From assembly GCF_021049305.1 (NCBI RefSeq), contig NZ_CP088081.1:3472001-3536000 (forward strand): 64,000 nucleotides of DNA. The letters are read 5' to 3'. Source of the stretch: Ideonella dechloratans (GTDB lineage Bacteria; Pseudomonadota; Gammaproteobacteria; Burkholderiales; Burkholderiaceae_C). The translations under genes and the position numbers were made by a program. The first letter of the stretch is position 1. Every line of letters starts with the position of its first letter. The notes beneath the pieces were generated by a model, which saw only the letters and a program-made list of their open reading frames with translations, was not told where the DNA came from and did no database searches. Of the stretch, positions 27,722 to 36,128 are shown piece after piece.

Positions 27722-28285
27722 GTGAGCGTGCCCCATCCCACCCGCCGCGCCTGGCTCCTGGGCCTCGCGGCCGCCCCGCTGGCCGCGGGCCTGGGCGGCT
27801 GCGGCTTCGAGCTGCGCCGTCCGCCGGAGTTGCCCTACACCCGCATCGCGCTGGTGGGCTTCCCGCCCCGCTCGCCGATGGAGGCCGCCCTGCGCGCGGC
27901 CCTGCCTTCGTCGGCCGAGGTGGTGCAGAGCACCGCCCAGGCCGAGGTGGTGCTGACCGCGCTGGATGACCGCACCTACCGCATCGTGGCCGCCTCGACC
28001 ACGGCCGGGCAGGTGCGCGAGTTCCGCCTGCGGGCCCAGCTGAAGTTCCGCCTGAGCCGCCCCGACGGCCGCGTGCTGCTGGGCGACACCGAGCTGCAGC
28101 GCGAGCGCGACCTGAGCTACACCGAGACCGCCGCCCTGTCCAAGCAGGTCGAGGAAGAGGCGCTGCTGCAGGAGATGCGCGACGACCTGGCCCAGCAGGT
28201 GCTGCGCATGCTGGTGGTGGCGGCCAAGAAACCGCTGCCGCCGCTGCCGGCCGCGTCGCCGGCAGCGGCGGCTTCCGCCCCCTGA
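27722..28285 (+). CDS. lptE: LPS-assembly lipoprotein LptE
   Basis: This 187-residue outer-membrane lipoprotein has a twin-arginine-looking but lipobox-type signal ending LGGC (C27). The mature part has the LptE/RlpB fold, with CGFELRR at the start. It plugs the LptD barrel and helps deliver lipopolysaccharide to the cell surface; LptD itself is encoded at 38245-40653. The GTG at 27722 was chosen because it gives a signal peptide of normal length. The C-terminus ends in an Ala/Pro-rich tail. Confidence 0.9.
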   Translation: MSVPHPTRRAWLLGLAAAPLAAGLGGCGFELRRPPELPYTRIALVGFPPRSPMEAALRAALPSSAEVVQSTAQAEVVLTALDDRTYRIVAASTTAGQVREFRLRAQLKFRLSRPDGRVLLGDTELQRERDLSYTETAALSKQVEEEALLQEMRDDLAQQVLRMLVVAAKKPLPPLPAASPAAAASAP

Positions 28286-28297
28286 GGCCCCACGCCG

Positions 28298-29389
28298 ATG
28301 CAGGTCCGGTCCGACCAGCTGCCGCAGCAGCTCGCCCGCGGGCTCAAGCCGCTGTACGTCATCCACGGTGACGAGCCGCTGCTGGCCCAGGAGGCCGGGG
28401 ACGCGGTGCGCGCCGCCGCCCGCGCCGCCGGCTACAGCGAGCGCGAGGTCTTCACCGTCAGCGGCGCCCACTTCGACTGGAGCGGCGTGCTGGGTGCGGC
28501 CCAGTCCATGGGCCTGTTCGGTGACCAGAAACTCATCGAGATCCGCATTCCCTCCGGCAAGCCGGGCAAGGACGGCTCGGCCGCCCTGCAGCAGTACTGC
28601 GACCTCCTGCCCGAGGGCGTGCTGACCCTGGTGCACCTGCCGAGGCTGGACCGCCAGCAGCTGCAGGGCGCCTGGTTCCAGGCCCTGGAGCGGGTGGGCG
28701 TGAGCGTGCGGGTGGACCCGATCGAGCGCGCCCAGCTGCCCGCCTGGATCGCCCAGCGCCTGGCCGCCCAGGGCCAGCGCCTGCCCGCGGGCGAGGCCGG
28801 CCAGCAGGCCCTGGCCTTCTTCGCCGACCGGGTGGAGGGCAATCTGCTGGCCGCCCACCAGGAACTGCAAAAGCTGGCCCTGCTCTACCCCGGCGGCGAG
28901 CTGGGCTTCGAGCAGATCGAGGAGGCCGTGCTGGACGTGGCCCGCTTCGACGTCTTCAAGCTGGGCACCGCGGTGCTGGCCGGCCAGGCCGGCCGGGCCC
29001 TGCGCATGCTCGACGGCCTGAAGGCCGAGGGCGAGGCCGCCGTGCTGGTGCACTGGACCCTGGCCGACGACATCCGCGCCCTGGCCCGGGTGCGGGCCGC
29101 CATGGACGAGGGCAAGCCCCTGCCGATGGCCCTGCGCGAGGCCCGGGTCTGGGGCGAGAAGGAACGCCTGTTCGAGCGGGTGCTGCCCGGGCTGGACGGC
29201 GGCAAGGCCCAGGCCCTGGTGGCCGCGGCCAGCGTCTGCGACGGTCTGGTCAAGGGCCTGCGCCACCCGGACTGGCCGGAAGACGCCTGGGACGGCCTGC
29301 GCCGCCTGGTGCTGATGACCCTCGACGCGGTGGCCACCCCGCCCCGGCGCGGCCAGCCCGCGCCGGCGCCGCTCACGCTGAAGGCCTGA
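28298..29389 (+). CDS. holA: DNA polymerase III delta subunit
   Basis: This 363-residue clamp-loader subunit opens the sliding clamp during replication. The N-terminal P-loop-like region (LYVIHGDEPLLAQEAGDAVR) and the conserved delta-family blocks, such as DRVEGNLLAAHQELQKL, are present. It follows lptE by 12 bp in the usual leuS-lptE-holA order. A GC-rich hairpin without a T tract lies after the stop. Confidence 0.94.
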   Translation: MQVRSDQLPQQLARGLKPLYVIHGDEPLLAQEAGDAVRAAARAAGYSEREVFTVSGAHFDWSGVLGAAQSMGLFGDQKLIEIRIPSGKPGKDGSAALQQYCDLLPEGVLTLVHLPRLDRQQLQGAWFQALERVGVSVRVDPIERAQLPAWIAQRLAAQGQRLPAGEAGQQALAFFADRVEGNLLAAHQELQKLALLYPGGELGFEQIEEAVLDVARFDVFKLGTAVLAGQAGRALRMLDGLKAEGEAAVLVHWTLADDIRALARVRAAMDEGKPLPMALREARVWGEKERLFERVLPGLDGGKAQALVAAASVCDGLVKGLRHPDWPEDAWDGLRRLVLMTLDAVATPPRRGQPAPAPLTLKA

Positions 29390-29583
29390 GCCCCTCGGCC
29401 CGGCCGGTCGGCCGCGGGCCCCGTTGCGCGATCTGGGCCCTGCACGAGCCGCTGTGCCGCTGAGCCGACACAGACCTCGCGCGGGCTGGCGCGTGACAGC
29501 GCAAGCCTTCAGCAAGGTCCAGGCTTGTGACGCGCCGGGGCGGTCCCGAGAATCGCGGGTCCGCGTCCTGCCCCGTGCCCACC

Positions 29584-30138
29584 ATGCCCTCCCGGTTCCT
29601 GCTCTGGTCCCTGCCCTTGTCCTGCGCCCTGCTGCCCGGCCTGTCCGAGGCCCATCTGTACCTGGGCGCGGACGCCGGCGCGGGCCACTTTCACGCCAGC
29701 TGCCCCTCCGGCCACCGCTGTGACAGCGGCGGCACCGGCTACGACGCGATGCTGGGCTACGAGCTGGGCCACGGCATCTGGGTGGAGGGCGGCTACGCGT
29801 CCTTCGGCGAGCGCACCACCGCCAACGACAAGCAGACCCAGCGCATCCGCGCGGCCGGCCCCACGCTGGGCATCGCCTCGGCCCTGCCCATCAACCCGGA
29901 CTGGGGCCTGGACTTCCGCCTCGGCCTGATCGACATGCAATCGCGGCGCACCATCACCGGCACCGGCGCCACCGCCGACGACAAGAGCAAGAAGGAAGGC
30001 TATTACGGCATCGGCACCGACTATGCGCTGACTGGCCACCTGCATGTCACCCTGGGCCTGACCGGCAGCCGCGCCGTCTGGCACGGCGGCTCGGCCAAGG
30101 TGCACAACCTGGGACTGGGCCTGCGCGGCGACTTCTGA
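29584..30138 (+). CDS. Small outer-membrane beta-barrel protein
   Basis: This 184-residue protein has a signal peptide (cleavage near LSEA) and then alternating hydrophobic and aromatic strands, ending in GLGLRGDF with a C-terminal Phe, the mark of outer-membrane barrels. It resembles 8-stranded OmpA/OmpX-like proteins. Two cysteines near the mature N-terminus (SCPSGHRC) could form a disulfide. Function is unknown. It faces pncC across a hairpin centred on the pncC stop codon. Confidence 0.72.
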   Translation: MPSRFLLWSLPLSCALLPGLSEAHLYLGADAGAGHFHASCPSGHRCDSGGTGYDAMLGYELGHGIWVEGGYASFGERTTANDKQTQRIRAAGPTLGIASALPINPDWGLDFRLGLIDMQSRRTITGTGATADDKSKKEGYYGIGTDYALTGHLHVTLGLTGSRAVWHGGSAKVHNLGLGLRGDF

Positions 30139-30152
30139 TCGGCGCCGGCGGA

Positions 30153-30169
30153 GCGGCCCTCAGGGCCGC
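30153..30169. terminator. Hairpin between convergent barrel gene and pncC
   Basis: Perfect 7-bp arms GCGGCCC and GGGCCGC enclose TCA, which contains most of the pncC stop codon on the minus strand. It may end transcription from both sides, but no T tract follows in either direction, so it is a weak intrinsic terminator at best. Confidence 0.4.
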
Positions 30170-30699
30170 GGCAGCGCCTGGAGCAGCGGCGGCACGGCCT
30201 GCAGGGCCGCCGCCACGGTGGCCGATCGCACCGCGGTGCGGTCGCCCGGGAGGTTCAGCAGGCGGCTGTGCACCTCGGGCGTGCCTTCGGGCAGGCGCCG
30301 GGCCCAGGCCAGCCAGACGGTGCCCACCGGCTTGCCCGGCACCGCCCCGCCCGGCCCGGCGATGCCGGTGACGGCCAGCGCCAGCTGGGCCTCGCTGTGG
30401 GCCAGGGCGCCCAGGGCCATGGCCTCGGCCACCGGCTGGCTGACGGCCCCATGGGCGTCGATCAGCCCGGCCGGCACCCCCAGCTGTTCGGTCTTGGCCG
30501 CGTTGCTGTAGGTCACGAAGCCGCGGTCGAACCAGTCGCTGGAGCCGGCCACGCTGGTGCACAGCGCGGCGATCAGGCCGCCGGTGCAGCTCTCCGCCGT
30601 GGCCAGGCGCCAGCCGCGGGCCCGCAAGGCGTCGCCCAGAGGCCCCAGGCCCGCCTGCAGCGTCGAGGCGCCGTGCAGCAGGGTGTCGTCGTGGTCCAC
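30160..30699 (-). CDS. pncC: Nicotinamide-nucleotide amidase (CinA C-terminal type)
   Basis: This 179-residue stand-alone CinA C-terminal domain deamidates nicotinamide mononucleotide to nicotinate mononucleotide in pyridine nucleotide recycling. The motif ATAESCTGGLIAA carries the proposed catalytic S37, with Y64 and K69 in VTYSNAAKT and the loop VTGIAGPGG. It is the last gene of a minus-strand run thiL-pgpA-pncC, 10 bp after pgpA. Confidence 0.93.
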   Translation of the reverse strand: MDHDDTLLHGASTLQAGLGPLGDALRARGWRLATAESCTGGLIAALCTSVAGSSDWFDRGFVTYSNAAKTEQLGVPAGLIDAHGAVSQPVAEAMALGALAHSEAQLALAVTGIAGPGGAVPGKPVGTVWLAWARRLPEGTPEVHSRLLNLPGDRTAVRSATVAAALQAVPPLLQALPRP

Positions 30700-30709
30700 G
30701 CGCGTCCCC

Positions 30710-31312
30710 TCAGGCCAGCCACAGGGCCATGACCATCAGGGTGCACAGCGCCGCCACCAGGTCGTCGAAGAGGATGCCGAAGCCCTGGGCCCAGCCCGGG
30801 GGCTGGCCCGGTGCGGCCTTGAAGAGACGGTCCGCCCAGCCCACCGGGCCGACCTTGACCGCGTCGAACAGGCGGAACAGCACGAAGGCTGCCAGCTGCA
30901 GGCCCCAGCCGGCCGGCGTGACGATCCACAGGATGAGCCAGAAGGCCAGCACCTCGTCCCACACCACGCAGGAGGGGTCCGCCACGCGCAGCGCGCGGGC
31001 TGTGGCGGTGCAGGCCCACCAGCCGACGAAGAAGCCGGCCACCAGCACCACGGCCCAGCCGGCGGTGTTCAGCCAGGGGTCCAGCACGCGCCAGGCCAGC
31101 CAGGCCCACAGCGTGCCGACCGTGCCGGGCGCCACCGGCGACAGGCCGCTGCCCATGGCCAGCGAGACCCAGTGCAGCGGCGAGCGCCGCAGCAGCCAGA
31201 GGCCCGGACGCAGCGGCGGCTGGGCGGCCGCGGCGGAGTCGAAGCCGGGGCGGGTGGTCTCGGTGAGGACGCGGGCGTCGGACACCGTGTCGAGGGGGTC
31301 TTGCGGGCTCAT
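30710..31312 (-). CDS. pgpA: Phosphatidylglycerophosphatase A
   Basis: This 200-residue membrane enzyme dephosphorylates phosphatidylglycerophosphate to phosphatidylglycerol. The family motifs GLSPVAPGTVGTL (N-terminal third), the acidic VWDEVLAFW and FGILFDDLVAAL near the C-terminus are present, with four helices. The N-terminus is about 40 residues longer than that of E. coli. Its ATG overlaps the thiL stop (ATGA). Confidence 0.93.
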   Translation of the reverse strand: MSPQDPLDTVSDARVLTETTRPGFDSAAAAQPPLRPGLWLLRRSPLHWVSLAMGSGLSPVAPGTVGTLWAWLAWRVLDPWLNTAGWAVVLVAGFFVGWWACTATARALRVADPSCVVWDEVLAFWLILWIVTPAGWGLQLAAFVLFRLFDAVKVGPVGWADRLFKAAPGQPPGWAQGFGILFDDLVAALCTLMVMALWLA

Positions 31313-32271
31313 GACTTGAAGTGATCGAAGGCGGCCCAGCCGGCCAGATCCAGCGGCGCGCCGGCCTCGTCGAGGGCCTGCAGGCCGGGGGTGGCGGTGA
31401 TGCGGCCGATGGCCTGCACCGGCACGCCGGCCTGGGCGGCGGCGGCCTGCACGGCCGGGCCGGCGGCCTCGGGCGCGGTGAACAGCAGCTCGTAGTCGTC
31501 GCCGCCGGTCAGCAGGGCCATGCGCTGCACCGCCACCGGCTGGCGCGCCAGCAGCGGCCGGCGCGGGAAGTCGGCCAGGCGCAGTGTGGCGCCGACGCCG
31601 GAGGCCCGCAGCACATGGCCCAGATCGCCCAGCAGGCCGTCGCTGACGTCGATGGCCGCGGTGGCCAGACCGCGCAGCGCCAGGCCCAGGGCCACGCGGG
31701 GCTCGGGCAGCTCCATCGCGCGGCGGGCGGCGTGGAAGTCGTCCTCCGAGAGCGAGAGCGTGCTGCGGAAGACCTCCAGCGCCAGCCGGGCCTCGCCCGG
31801 AAAGCCGCTGACCCACAGCACATCGCCGGCCCGGGCGCCGCTGCGGCGCAGGGCCTGGCCCGGTGGCACCTCGCCCATCACGGTGATGCCCAGGGTCAGC
31901 GGGCCGGCGGTGGTGTCGCCGCCCACCAGCTCGATGCCGTGGCGGTCGGCCAGGGCCAGCAGGCCCTGGGCGAAGGGCGCCAGGAAGCGCTCGTCGGGCC
32001 GCGGCATGGACAGGCTCAGCGTGAAGGCCAGCGGCTCGGCGCCGCAGGCGGCCAGATCGCTGAGGTTCACCGCCAGGGCCTTGTGGCCCAGCCGCGCCGG
32101 GTCCACGGTGGAGAGGAAGTGGCGGCCTTCCACCAGCAGGTCGGTGGAGACGGCCAGCTGCATGCCGGGCCGGATGTTCAGCAAGGCGCAGTCGTCACCC
32201 ACGCCCAGCGCGGCGCGCCGCACCGGGCGGCGGAAGAAACGGTCGATCAGCTCGAATTCACCCAGGGCCAT
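31309..32271 (-). CDS. thiL: Thiamine-monophosphate kinase
   Basis: This 320-residue cytoplasmic enzyme phosphorylates thiamine monophosphate to the pyrophosphate cofactor. The family blocks GVGDDCALLNI (about 23-33), VSTDLLVEGRHF and ELVGGDTT are present, with the AIDVSDGLLGDLGH segment near 210. The chosen ATG gives MALGEFELIDRFF, the usual start. It is divergent from maeB and coupled to pgpA. Confidence 0.95.
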   Translation of the reverse strand: MALGEFELIDRFFRRPVRRAALGVGDDCALLNIRPGMQLAVSTDLLVEGRHFLSTVDPARLGHKALAVNLSDLAACGAEPLAFTLSLSMPRPDERFLAPFAQGLLALADRHGIELVGGDTTAGPLTLGITVMGEVPPGQALRRSGARAGDVLWVSGFPGEARLALEVFRSTLSLSEDDFHAARRAMELPEPRVALGLALRGLATAAIDVSDGLLGDLGHVLRASGVGATLRLADFPRRPLLARQPVAVQRMALLTGGDDYELLFTAPEAAGPAVQAAAAQAGVPVQAIGRITATPGLQALDEAGAPLDLAGWAAFDHFKS

Positions 32272-32388
32272 GGGCCGGATTGTGGCAGCGGGGCGCTTGC
32301 GGGTCTGTGCCAAGCCCGCGTGGCGGACACCGCGCCAATACTCGATGCGAAGCTCGGCGCGAAGCGGGGCAGGCTGCGGGCCGTGGTT

Positions 32389-32417
32389 TTTCGCATGTCG
32401 GCACTGCCTTCTACAAT
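32389..32417 (+). promoter_or_regulatory. Candidate promoter of maeB
   Basis: A -10-like TACAAT (32412-32417) lies about 60 bp before maeB in the divergent thiL-maeB gap. The -35 at 17 bp (TTTCGC) is weak. Support rests on the -10 and an AT-richer stretch in an otherwise GC-rich gap. Confidence 0.45.
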
Positions 32418-32475
32418 CCGAGATCCCGGTGTCAGCACAGGCTGACCCCCTGGCTGTCCACACGAGGAATCCGCG

Positions 32476-34770
32476 ATGTCCAACGCCGAAGAACGCCAAG
32501 CCCAACTGCGCCGCGCCGCGCTGGAGTACCACGAATTTCCGACCCCGGGCAAGGTGGCCATCAGCGCGACCAAGCAGCTGATCAACCAGCGCGACCTGGC
32601 CCTGGCCTATTCGCCCGGCGTGGCCGCGGCCTGCGAGGAGATCGTGGAGGACCCGGCCAATGCCTTCCGCTACACCAGCCGGGGCAACCTGGTGGCCGTG
32701 GTGTCCAACGGCACCGCGGTGCTGGGCCTGGGCAACATCGGCCCGCTGGCCTCCAAGCCGGTGATGGAAGGCAAGGGCGTGCTGTTCAAGAAGTTCGCCG
32801 GCATCGACGTCTTCGACCTGGAAGTGGCCGAGAACGACCTGGACAAGCTGGTGGACGTGATCGCCGCGCTGGAGCCCACCTTCGGCGGCATCAACCTGGA
32901 AGACATCAAGGCGCCGGACTGCTTCTACGTCGAGCGCAAGCTGCGCGAGCGCCTGTCCATCCCCGTCTTCCACGACGACCAGCACGGCACCGCCATCGTG
33001 GTGGGCGCCGCGCTGCTCAACGGCCTGAAGGTGGTGGGCAAGGACATCAAGCAGGTCAAGCTGGTGTCCTCGGGCGCGGGCGCGGCCGCGCTGGCCTGCC
33101 TGAACCTGCTGGTCAAGCTGGGCCTGCCGCGCGAGAACATCTGGGTGACCGACTTGGCCGGCGTGGTCTACGAGGGCCGCACCGAGCTGATGGACCCGGA
33201 CAAGGCCCTGTTCGCCCAGAAGACCGAGCAGCGCAGCCTGCGCGAGGCGATCGCCGGCGCGGACATCTTCCTGGGCCTGTCGGCCGGCGGGGTGCTGAAG
33301 CCCGACATGGTGGCCACGATGGCCGCCAAGCCGCTGATCTTCGCCCTGGCCAACCCGACGCCGGAGATCATGCCCGAGGAGGTCAAGGCGGTGCGCGACG
33401 ACGCCATCATGGCCACCGGCCGCACCGACTTCCCGAACCAGGTCAACAACGTCCTGTGCTTCCCCTACATCTTCCGCGGCGCGCTGGACTGCGGCGCGCG
33501 CACCATCAATGACGAGATGGAGATCGCGGCGGTGCGGGCCATCGCCGAGCTGGCCCAGGCCGAGCAGAGCGATGTCGTGGCCTCGGCCTATGCCGGTGCC
33601 ACCCTGTCCTTCGGGCCCGAGTACCTGATCCCCAAGCCCTTCGACCCGCGGCTGATGATCCAGATCGCCCCGGCGGTGGCCGAGGCCGCCATGGCCTCGG
33701 GCGTGGCCACCCGGCCGATCGCCGACATGACGGCCTACCGCGAGAAGCTGCAAAACTTCGTCTATGCCTCGGGCACGATGATGAAGCCCATCTTCTCGGT
33801 GGCCAAGAAGGCCAAGGCCAGGCGTGTGGCCTATGCCGAGGGCGAGGACCGCCGCGTGCTGCGCGCGGTGCAGGTGGTGGCCGACGAAGGTCTGGCCCGT
33901 CCGGTGCTGGTGGGCCGCGCCAGCATCATCCGCGCCCGAGTGGAAAAGCTGGGCCTGCGCCTGGAAGAGGGCCGCGACTACGAGATCGTCAACATCGACG
34001 ACGACCGCCGCTACCGCGACTTCTGGCAGACCTATCACCAGATGATGGAGCGCAAGGGCGTGACCGAGCAGCTCGCCAAGATCGAGATGCGCCGGCGCCT
34101 GACGCTGATCTCCAGCATGCTGCTGCACAAGGGCGAGGTCGACGGCATGATCTGCGGCACCTGGGGCACCACCGCGATGCACCTGGCCCACATCGAGTCG
34201 GTCATCGGCCGGCGCGCCGGGGTGCAGAACTTCGCCTGCATGAACGGCCTGGTGCTGCCCAACCGCCAGATCTTCCTGGTGGACACCCACGTCAACTACG
34301 ACCCCACGGCCGAGCAGTTGGCCGAGATCACCATCCTGGCGGCCGAGGAGATGCTGCGCTTTGGCATCCAGCCCAAGGCGGCCCTGCTCTCGCACAGCAG
34401 CTTCGGCAGCAGCAACCAGCCCTCGGCGGTGAAGATGCGCCAGACCCTGGCCCTGGTGCAGCAGCAAGCCCCCTGGCTGGAGATCGACGGCGAGATGCAT
34501 GGCGACGCGGCGCTCGACGCCGAGTACCGGGCCGAGCTGATGCCGCGCAGCAGCCTCAAGGGCGAGGCCAACCTGCTGGTGCTGCCCAACATCGACGCCG
34601 CCAACATCAGCTACAACCTGCTCAAGACGGCCGCCGGCGGCGGCATCGCCATCGGTCCGGTGCTGCTGGGCGCGGCCAAGCCGGTGCACATCCTGACACC
34701 CTCGGCCACCGTGCGCCGCATCGTCAACATGACGGCCCTGACCGTGGCCGACGCCAACGGCACGCGCTGA
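32476..34770 (+). CDS. maeB: NADP-dependent malic enzyme with phosphotransacetylase-like domain
   Basis: This 764-residue enzyme decarboxylates malate to pyruvate with NADP. It has a malic N domain (about 1-160, with Tyr in [11 protein letters not shown]), an NAD-binding domain (about 165-420, with [12 protein letters not shown]) and a phosphotransacetylase-like C-terminal domain (about 430-760) that in relatives is regulatory and binds acetyl-CoA. A good ribosome-binding site (GAGGAA) precedes the ATG. After the stop come a 10-bp direct repeat (CTCATGGCCT at 34793 and 34807) and a strong palindrome. Confidence 0.96.
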   Translation: MSNAEERQAQLRRAALEYHEFPTPGKVAISATKQLINQRDLALAYSPGVAAACEEIVEDPANAFRYTSRGNLVAVVSNGTAVLGLGNIGPLASKPVMEGKGVLFKKFAGIDVFDLEVAENDLDKLVDVIAALEPTFGGINLEDIKAPDCFYVERKLRERLSIPVFHDDQHGTAIVVGAALLNGLKVVGKDIKQVKLVSSGAGAAALACLNLLVKLGLPRENIWVTDLAGVVYEGRTELMDPDKALFAQKTEQRSLREAIAGADIFLGLSAGGVLKPDMVATMAAKPLIFALANPTPEIMPEEVKAVRDDAIMATGRTDFPNQVNNVLCFPYIFRGALDCGARTINDEMEIAAVRAIAELAQAEQSDVVASAYAGATLSFGPEYLIPKPFDPRLMIQIAPAVAEAAMASGVATRPIADMTAYREKLQNFVYASGTMMKPIFSVAKKAKARRVAYAEGEDRRVLRAVQVVADEGLARPVLVGRASIIRARVEKLGLRLEEGRDYEIVNIDDDRRYRDFWQTYHQMMERKGVTEQLAKIEMRRRLTLISSMLLHKGEVDGMICGTWGTTAMHLAHIESVIGRRAGVQNFACMNGLVLPNRQIFLVDTHVNYDPTAEQLAEITILAAEEMLRFGIQPKAALLSHSSFGSSNQPSAVKMRQTLALVQQQAPWLEIDGEMHGDAALDAEYRAELMPRSSLKGEANLLVLPNIDAANISYNLLKTAAGGGIAIGPVLLGAAKPVHILTPSATVRRIVNMTALTVADANGTR

Positions 34771-34849
34771 GAAGGGCCGCGGGGCAGGCAGGCTCATGGC
34801 CTGTCGCTCATGGCCTAGCACAAAAGCGAGCCCCTACTCACAAAACCCT

Positions 34850-34874
34850 CCACTGCACGAAAATCGTGCAGTGG
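34850..34874. promoter_or_regulatory. Perfect 11-bp-arm palindrome upstream of the RNase promoter
   Basis: Arms CCACTGCACGA (34850-34860) and TCGTGCAGTGG (34864-34874) are exactly complementary around AAA. The element ends 2 bp before the -35 of the candidate RNase promoter, centred near -50, which is a classic activator position. As RNA it would be a stable hairpin, but no T tract follows on the plus strand, so it is a poor terminator for maeB. Confidence 0.6.
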
Positions 34875-34876
34875 AC

Positions 34877-34905
34877 TTGTGGTATTTCTGCCAATCGGCT
34901 AGGAT
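34877..34905 (+). promoter_or_regulatory. Candidate sigma-70 promoter for RNase-barstar
   Basis: TTGTGG (34877-34882) and TAGGAT (34900-34905) are separated by exactly 17 bp, matching 3-4 of 6 consensus positions each. The local sequence is AT-richer than its surroundings. The expected start near 34912 is upstream of all possible RNase start codons. Confidence 0.5.
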
Positions 34906-35043
34906 GACGGTTTAGGCTTTCTGGGTAAACCCGTGGTTTCGTCCGGTCCGGTCTCGGTGGAGCAGTCGTTGGAGCAGTCCTTCGGCGCGAAGAGGCTGGT
35001 CGTTTCTGCCGGGCTCCGCGCACAGCAGCATGCCAGGCGCGCG

Positions 35044-35448
35044 ATGACCACCTTGGCGACCGGTGCCACGTTGGCCTTGGCCCTGACGCTGTCCGGTCTG
35101 GCCCTGCCCGACGCGAACGTCTGGGCCCGCGAATCCGGCACCGCCGTCGTCGCCCCGCTGCCCACCGTGCCCCTGGCCGACCTGCCTGCCCAGGCACAGG
35201 CCACCGAACGGCTGGTGCGCTCGGGTGGCCCCTTCCCCTACGAGAAGGACGGCATCGTGTTCGGCAACCGCGAGCGCCTGCTGCCGCGCCAGTCCCGTGG
35301 CTATTACCGCGAGTACACCGTGCCCACGCCTGGCGCCCGGGACCGCGGGGCACGGCGTTTGGTGTGCGGCGGACGTCAACCACGGAACCCCGACGCCTGT
35401 TTTTATACAGATGACCATTACGCCAGCTTTCGTCGCGTGCTGCCCTGA
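35044..35448 (+). CDS. Secreted barnase/RNase Sa-type ribonuclease
   Basis: This 134-residue protein has a hydrophobic signal peptide core (LALALTLSGLAL) and a C-terminal microbial ribonuclease domain. The motifs VFGNRERLLP, YYREYTVPTPG, ARRLVC and DDHYASF supply the Glu (E90), Arg (about R105) and His (H125) that match barnase E73, R87 and H102. It should cleave RNA after guanine, outside the cytoplasm. No strong ribosome-binding site is seen. A longer form from the GTG at 34933 is possible and would give a basic signal n-region (RAQQHARR). A barstar inhibitor follows 50 bp later. Confidence 0.83.
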   Translation: MTTLATGATLALALTLSGLALPDANVWARESGTAVVAPLPTVPLADLPAQAQATERLVRSGGPFPYEKDGIVFGNRERLLPRQSRGYYREYTVPTPGARDRGARRLVCGGRQPRNPDACFYTDDHYASFRRVLP

Positions 35449-35498
35449 GCCGCGAAGCAAGAGGGCCTGAACTTTTTGACCACAGGAGGAACGCGACC

Positions 35499-35894
35499 AT
35501 GCTGCTGCAGTCAGTCCGTCCCAACATCGTGCAGGCGATACGCGCCTATCGGGTCGATGACCTGATGCGCGCGGCCCAGGAATCGGGCCAGCACTTTCTG
35601 TTCGCCAATCTGACCGATGCCCAGTCCAAGCAGGACGTGCTGGAGACCATCGCGACCTCGTTCCTGTTTCCGCAGCACTTCGGCAAGAACCTGGACGCGC
35701 TCTACGACTGCATGACCGATCTGGTCAACAAGTCGGGCGCGCAACCGGGCTTCGTGGTGGTGCTGGAGCACATTCCCGACAACAGCAAGTTCGACCGCGA
35801 GTCGCGCGAACAGCTGCTGGACGTGTTCCGGGATGCCGCGGACTTCTGGGCGGACCGCAAGGTCCCGTTCAGATGCTTCTATTCTTTTCAGTAG
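35499..35894 (+). CDS. Barstar-family ribonuclease inhibitor
   Basis: This 131-residue cytoplasmic protein contains the barstar core: FPQHFGKNLDALYDCMTDL (about 58-75) matches the barnase-binding helix, with D66 and D70 in place of the interface aspartates. It has about 40 extra N-terminal residues compared with Bacillus barstar. A very strong ribosome-binding site (AGGAGGA at 35484-35490) contrasts with the weak one of the RNase, which fits a need for inhibitor excess. The stop codon lies inside a large stem-loop. Confidence 0.9.
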   Translation: MLLQSVRPNIVQAIRAYRVDDLMRAAQESGQHFLFANLTDAQSKQDVLETIATSFLFPQHFGKNLDALYDCMTDLVNKSGAQPGFVVVLEHIPDNSKFDRESREQLLDVFRDAADFWADRKVPFRCFYSFQ

Positions 35895-35933
35895 CCCGCT
35901 CCCAAGAAAACGGGTCATGGGAGCGGGCTGCTG
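35889..35933 (+). repeat. Large stem-loop across the barstar stop codon
   Basis: Sixteen-base arms (35889-35904 and 35918-35933) match at 15 of 16 positions around a 13-base loop. The first arm contains the barstar TAG. No T tract follows. It may stabilise the 3' end of the message or slow transcription. Confidence 0.55.
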
Positions 35934-36058
35934 AAACGGCCCCCACGAAGCCGGCCACCAAGGCCAGCACCAAAGCAGGCGCGAACCCCAACTTCGGCGT
36001 GAACATGCCGATGATGTGCAGCGCCTTCGACACCGCGATGTGGCGCGACGCGGCCTGA
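35934..36058 (+). other. Possible short coding remnant after barstar
   Basis: A plus-strand frame ending with TGA at 36056-36058 has strongly GC-rich third positions from about 35934. It encodes KPATKASTKAG followed by ANPNFGVNMPMMCSAFDTAMW. An ATG in this frame exists only inside barstar (35873). I recognise no family. It may be a small gene, a remnant 3' end or chance; the opposite strand is also open and hydrophobic. Confidence 0.25.
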
Positions 36059-36090
36059 CGGCCGGCGGCGCGCGCTCTTTCGCCGGATTC

Positions 36091-36119
36091 ACGGCCCGCC
36101 TCGGCGGGCCGTTTGTCTT
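36091..36119 (+). terminator. Rho-independent terminator downstream of barstar
   Basis: A perfect 9-bp stem ACGGCCCGC/GCGGGCCGT with a CTCG loop (36091-36112) is followed by TTGTCTT. It ends plus-strand transcripts just before the stop of the opposing rsmA. Confidence 0.75.
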
Positions 36120-36128
36120 GGTGCGCCC

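Noticed and set aside
34850..34874. Terminator for maeB
   Set aside because: The stem is strong, but no T tract follows on the plus strand; its place just before a -35 favours a protein-binding site. Termination is not fully excluded.
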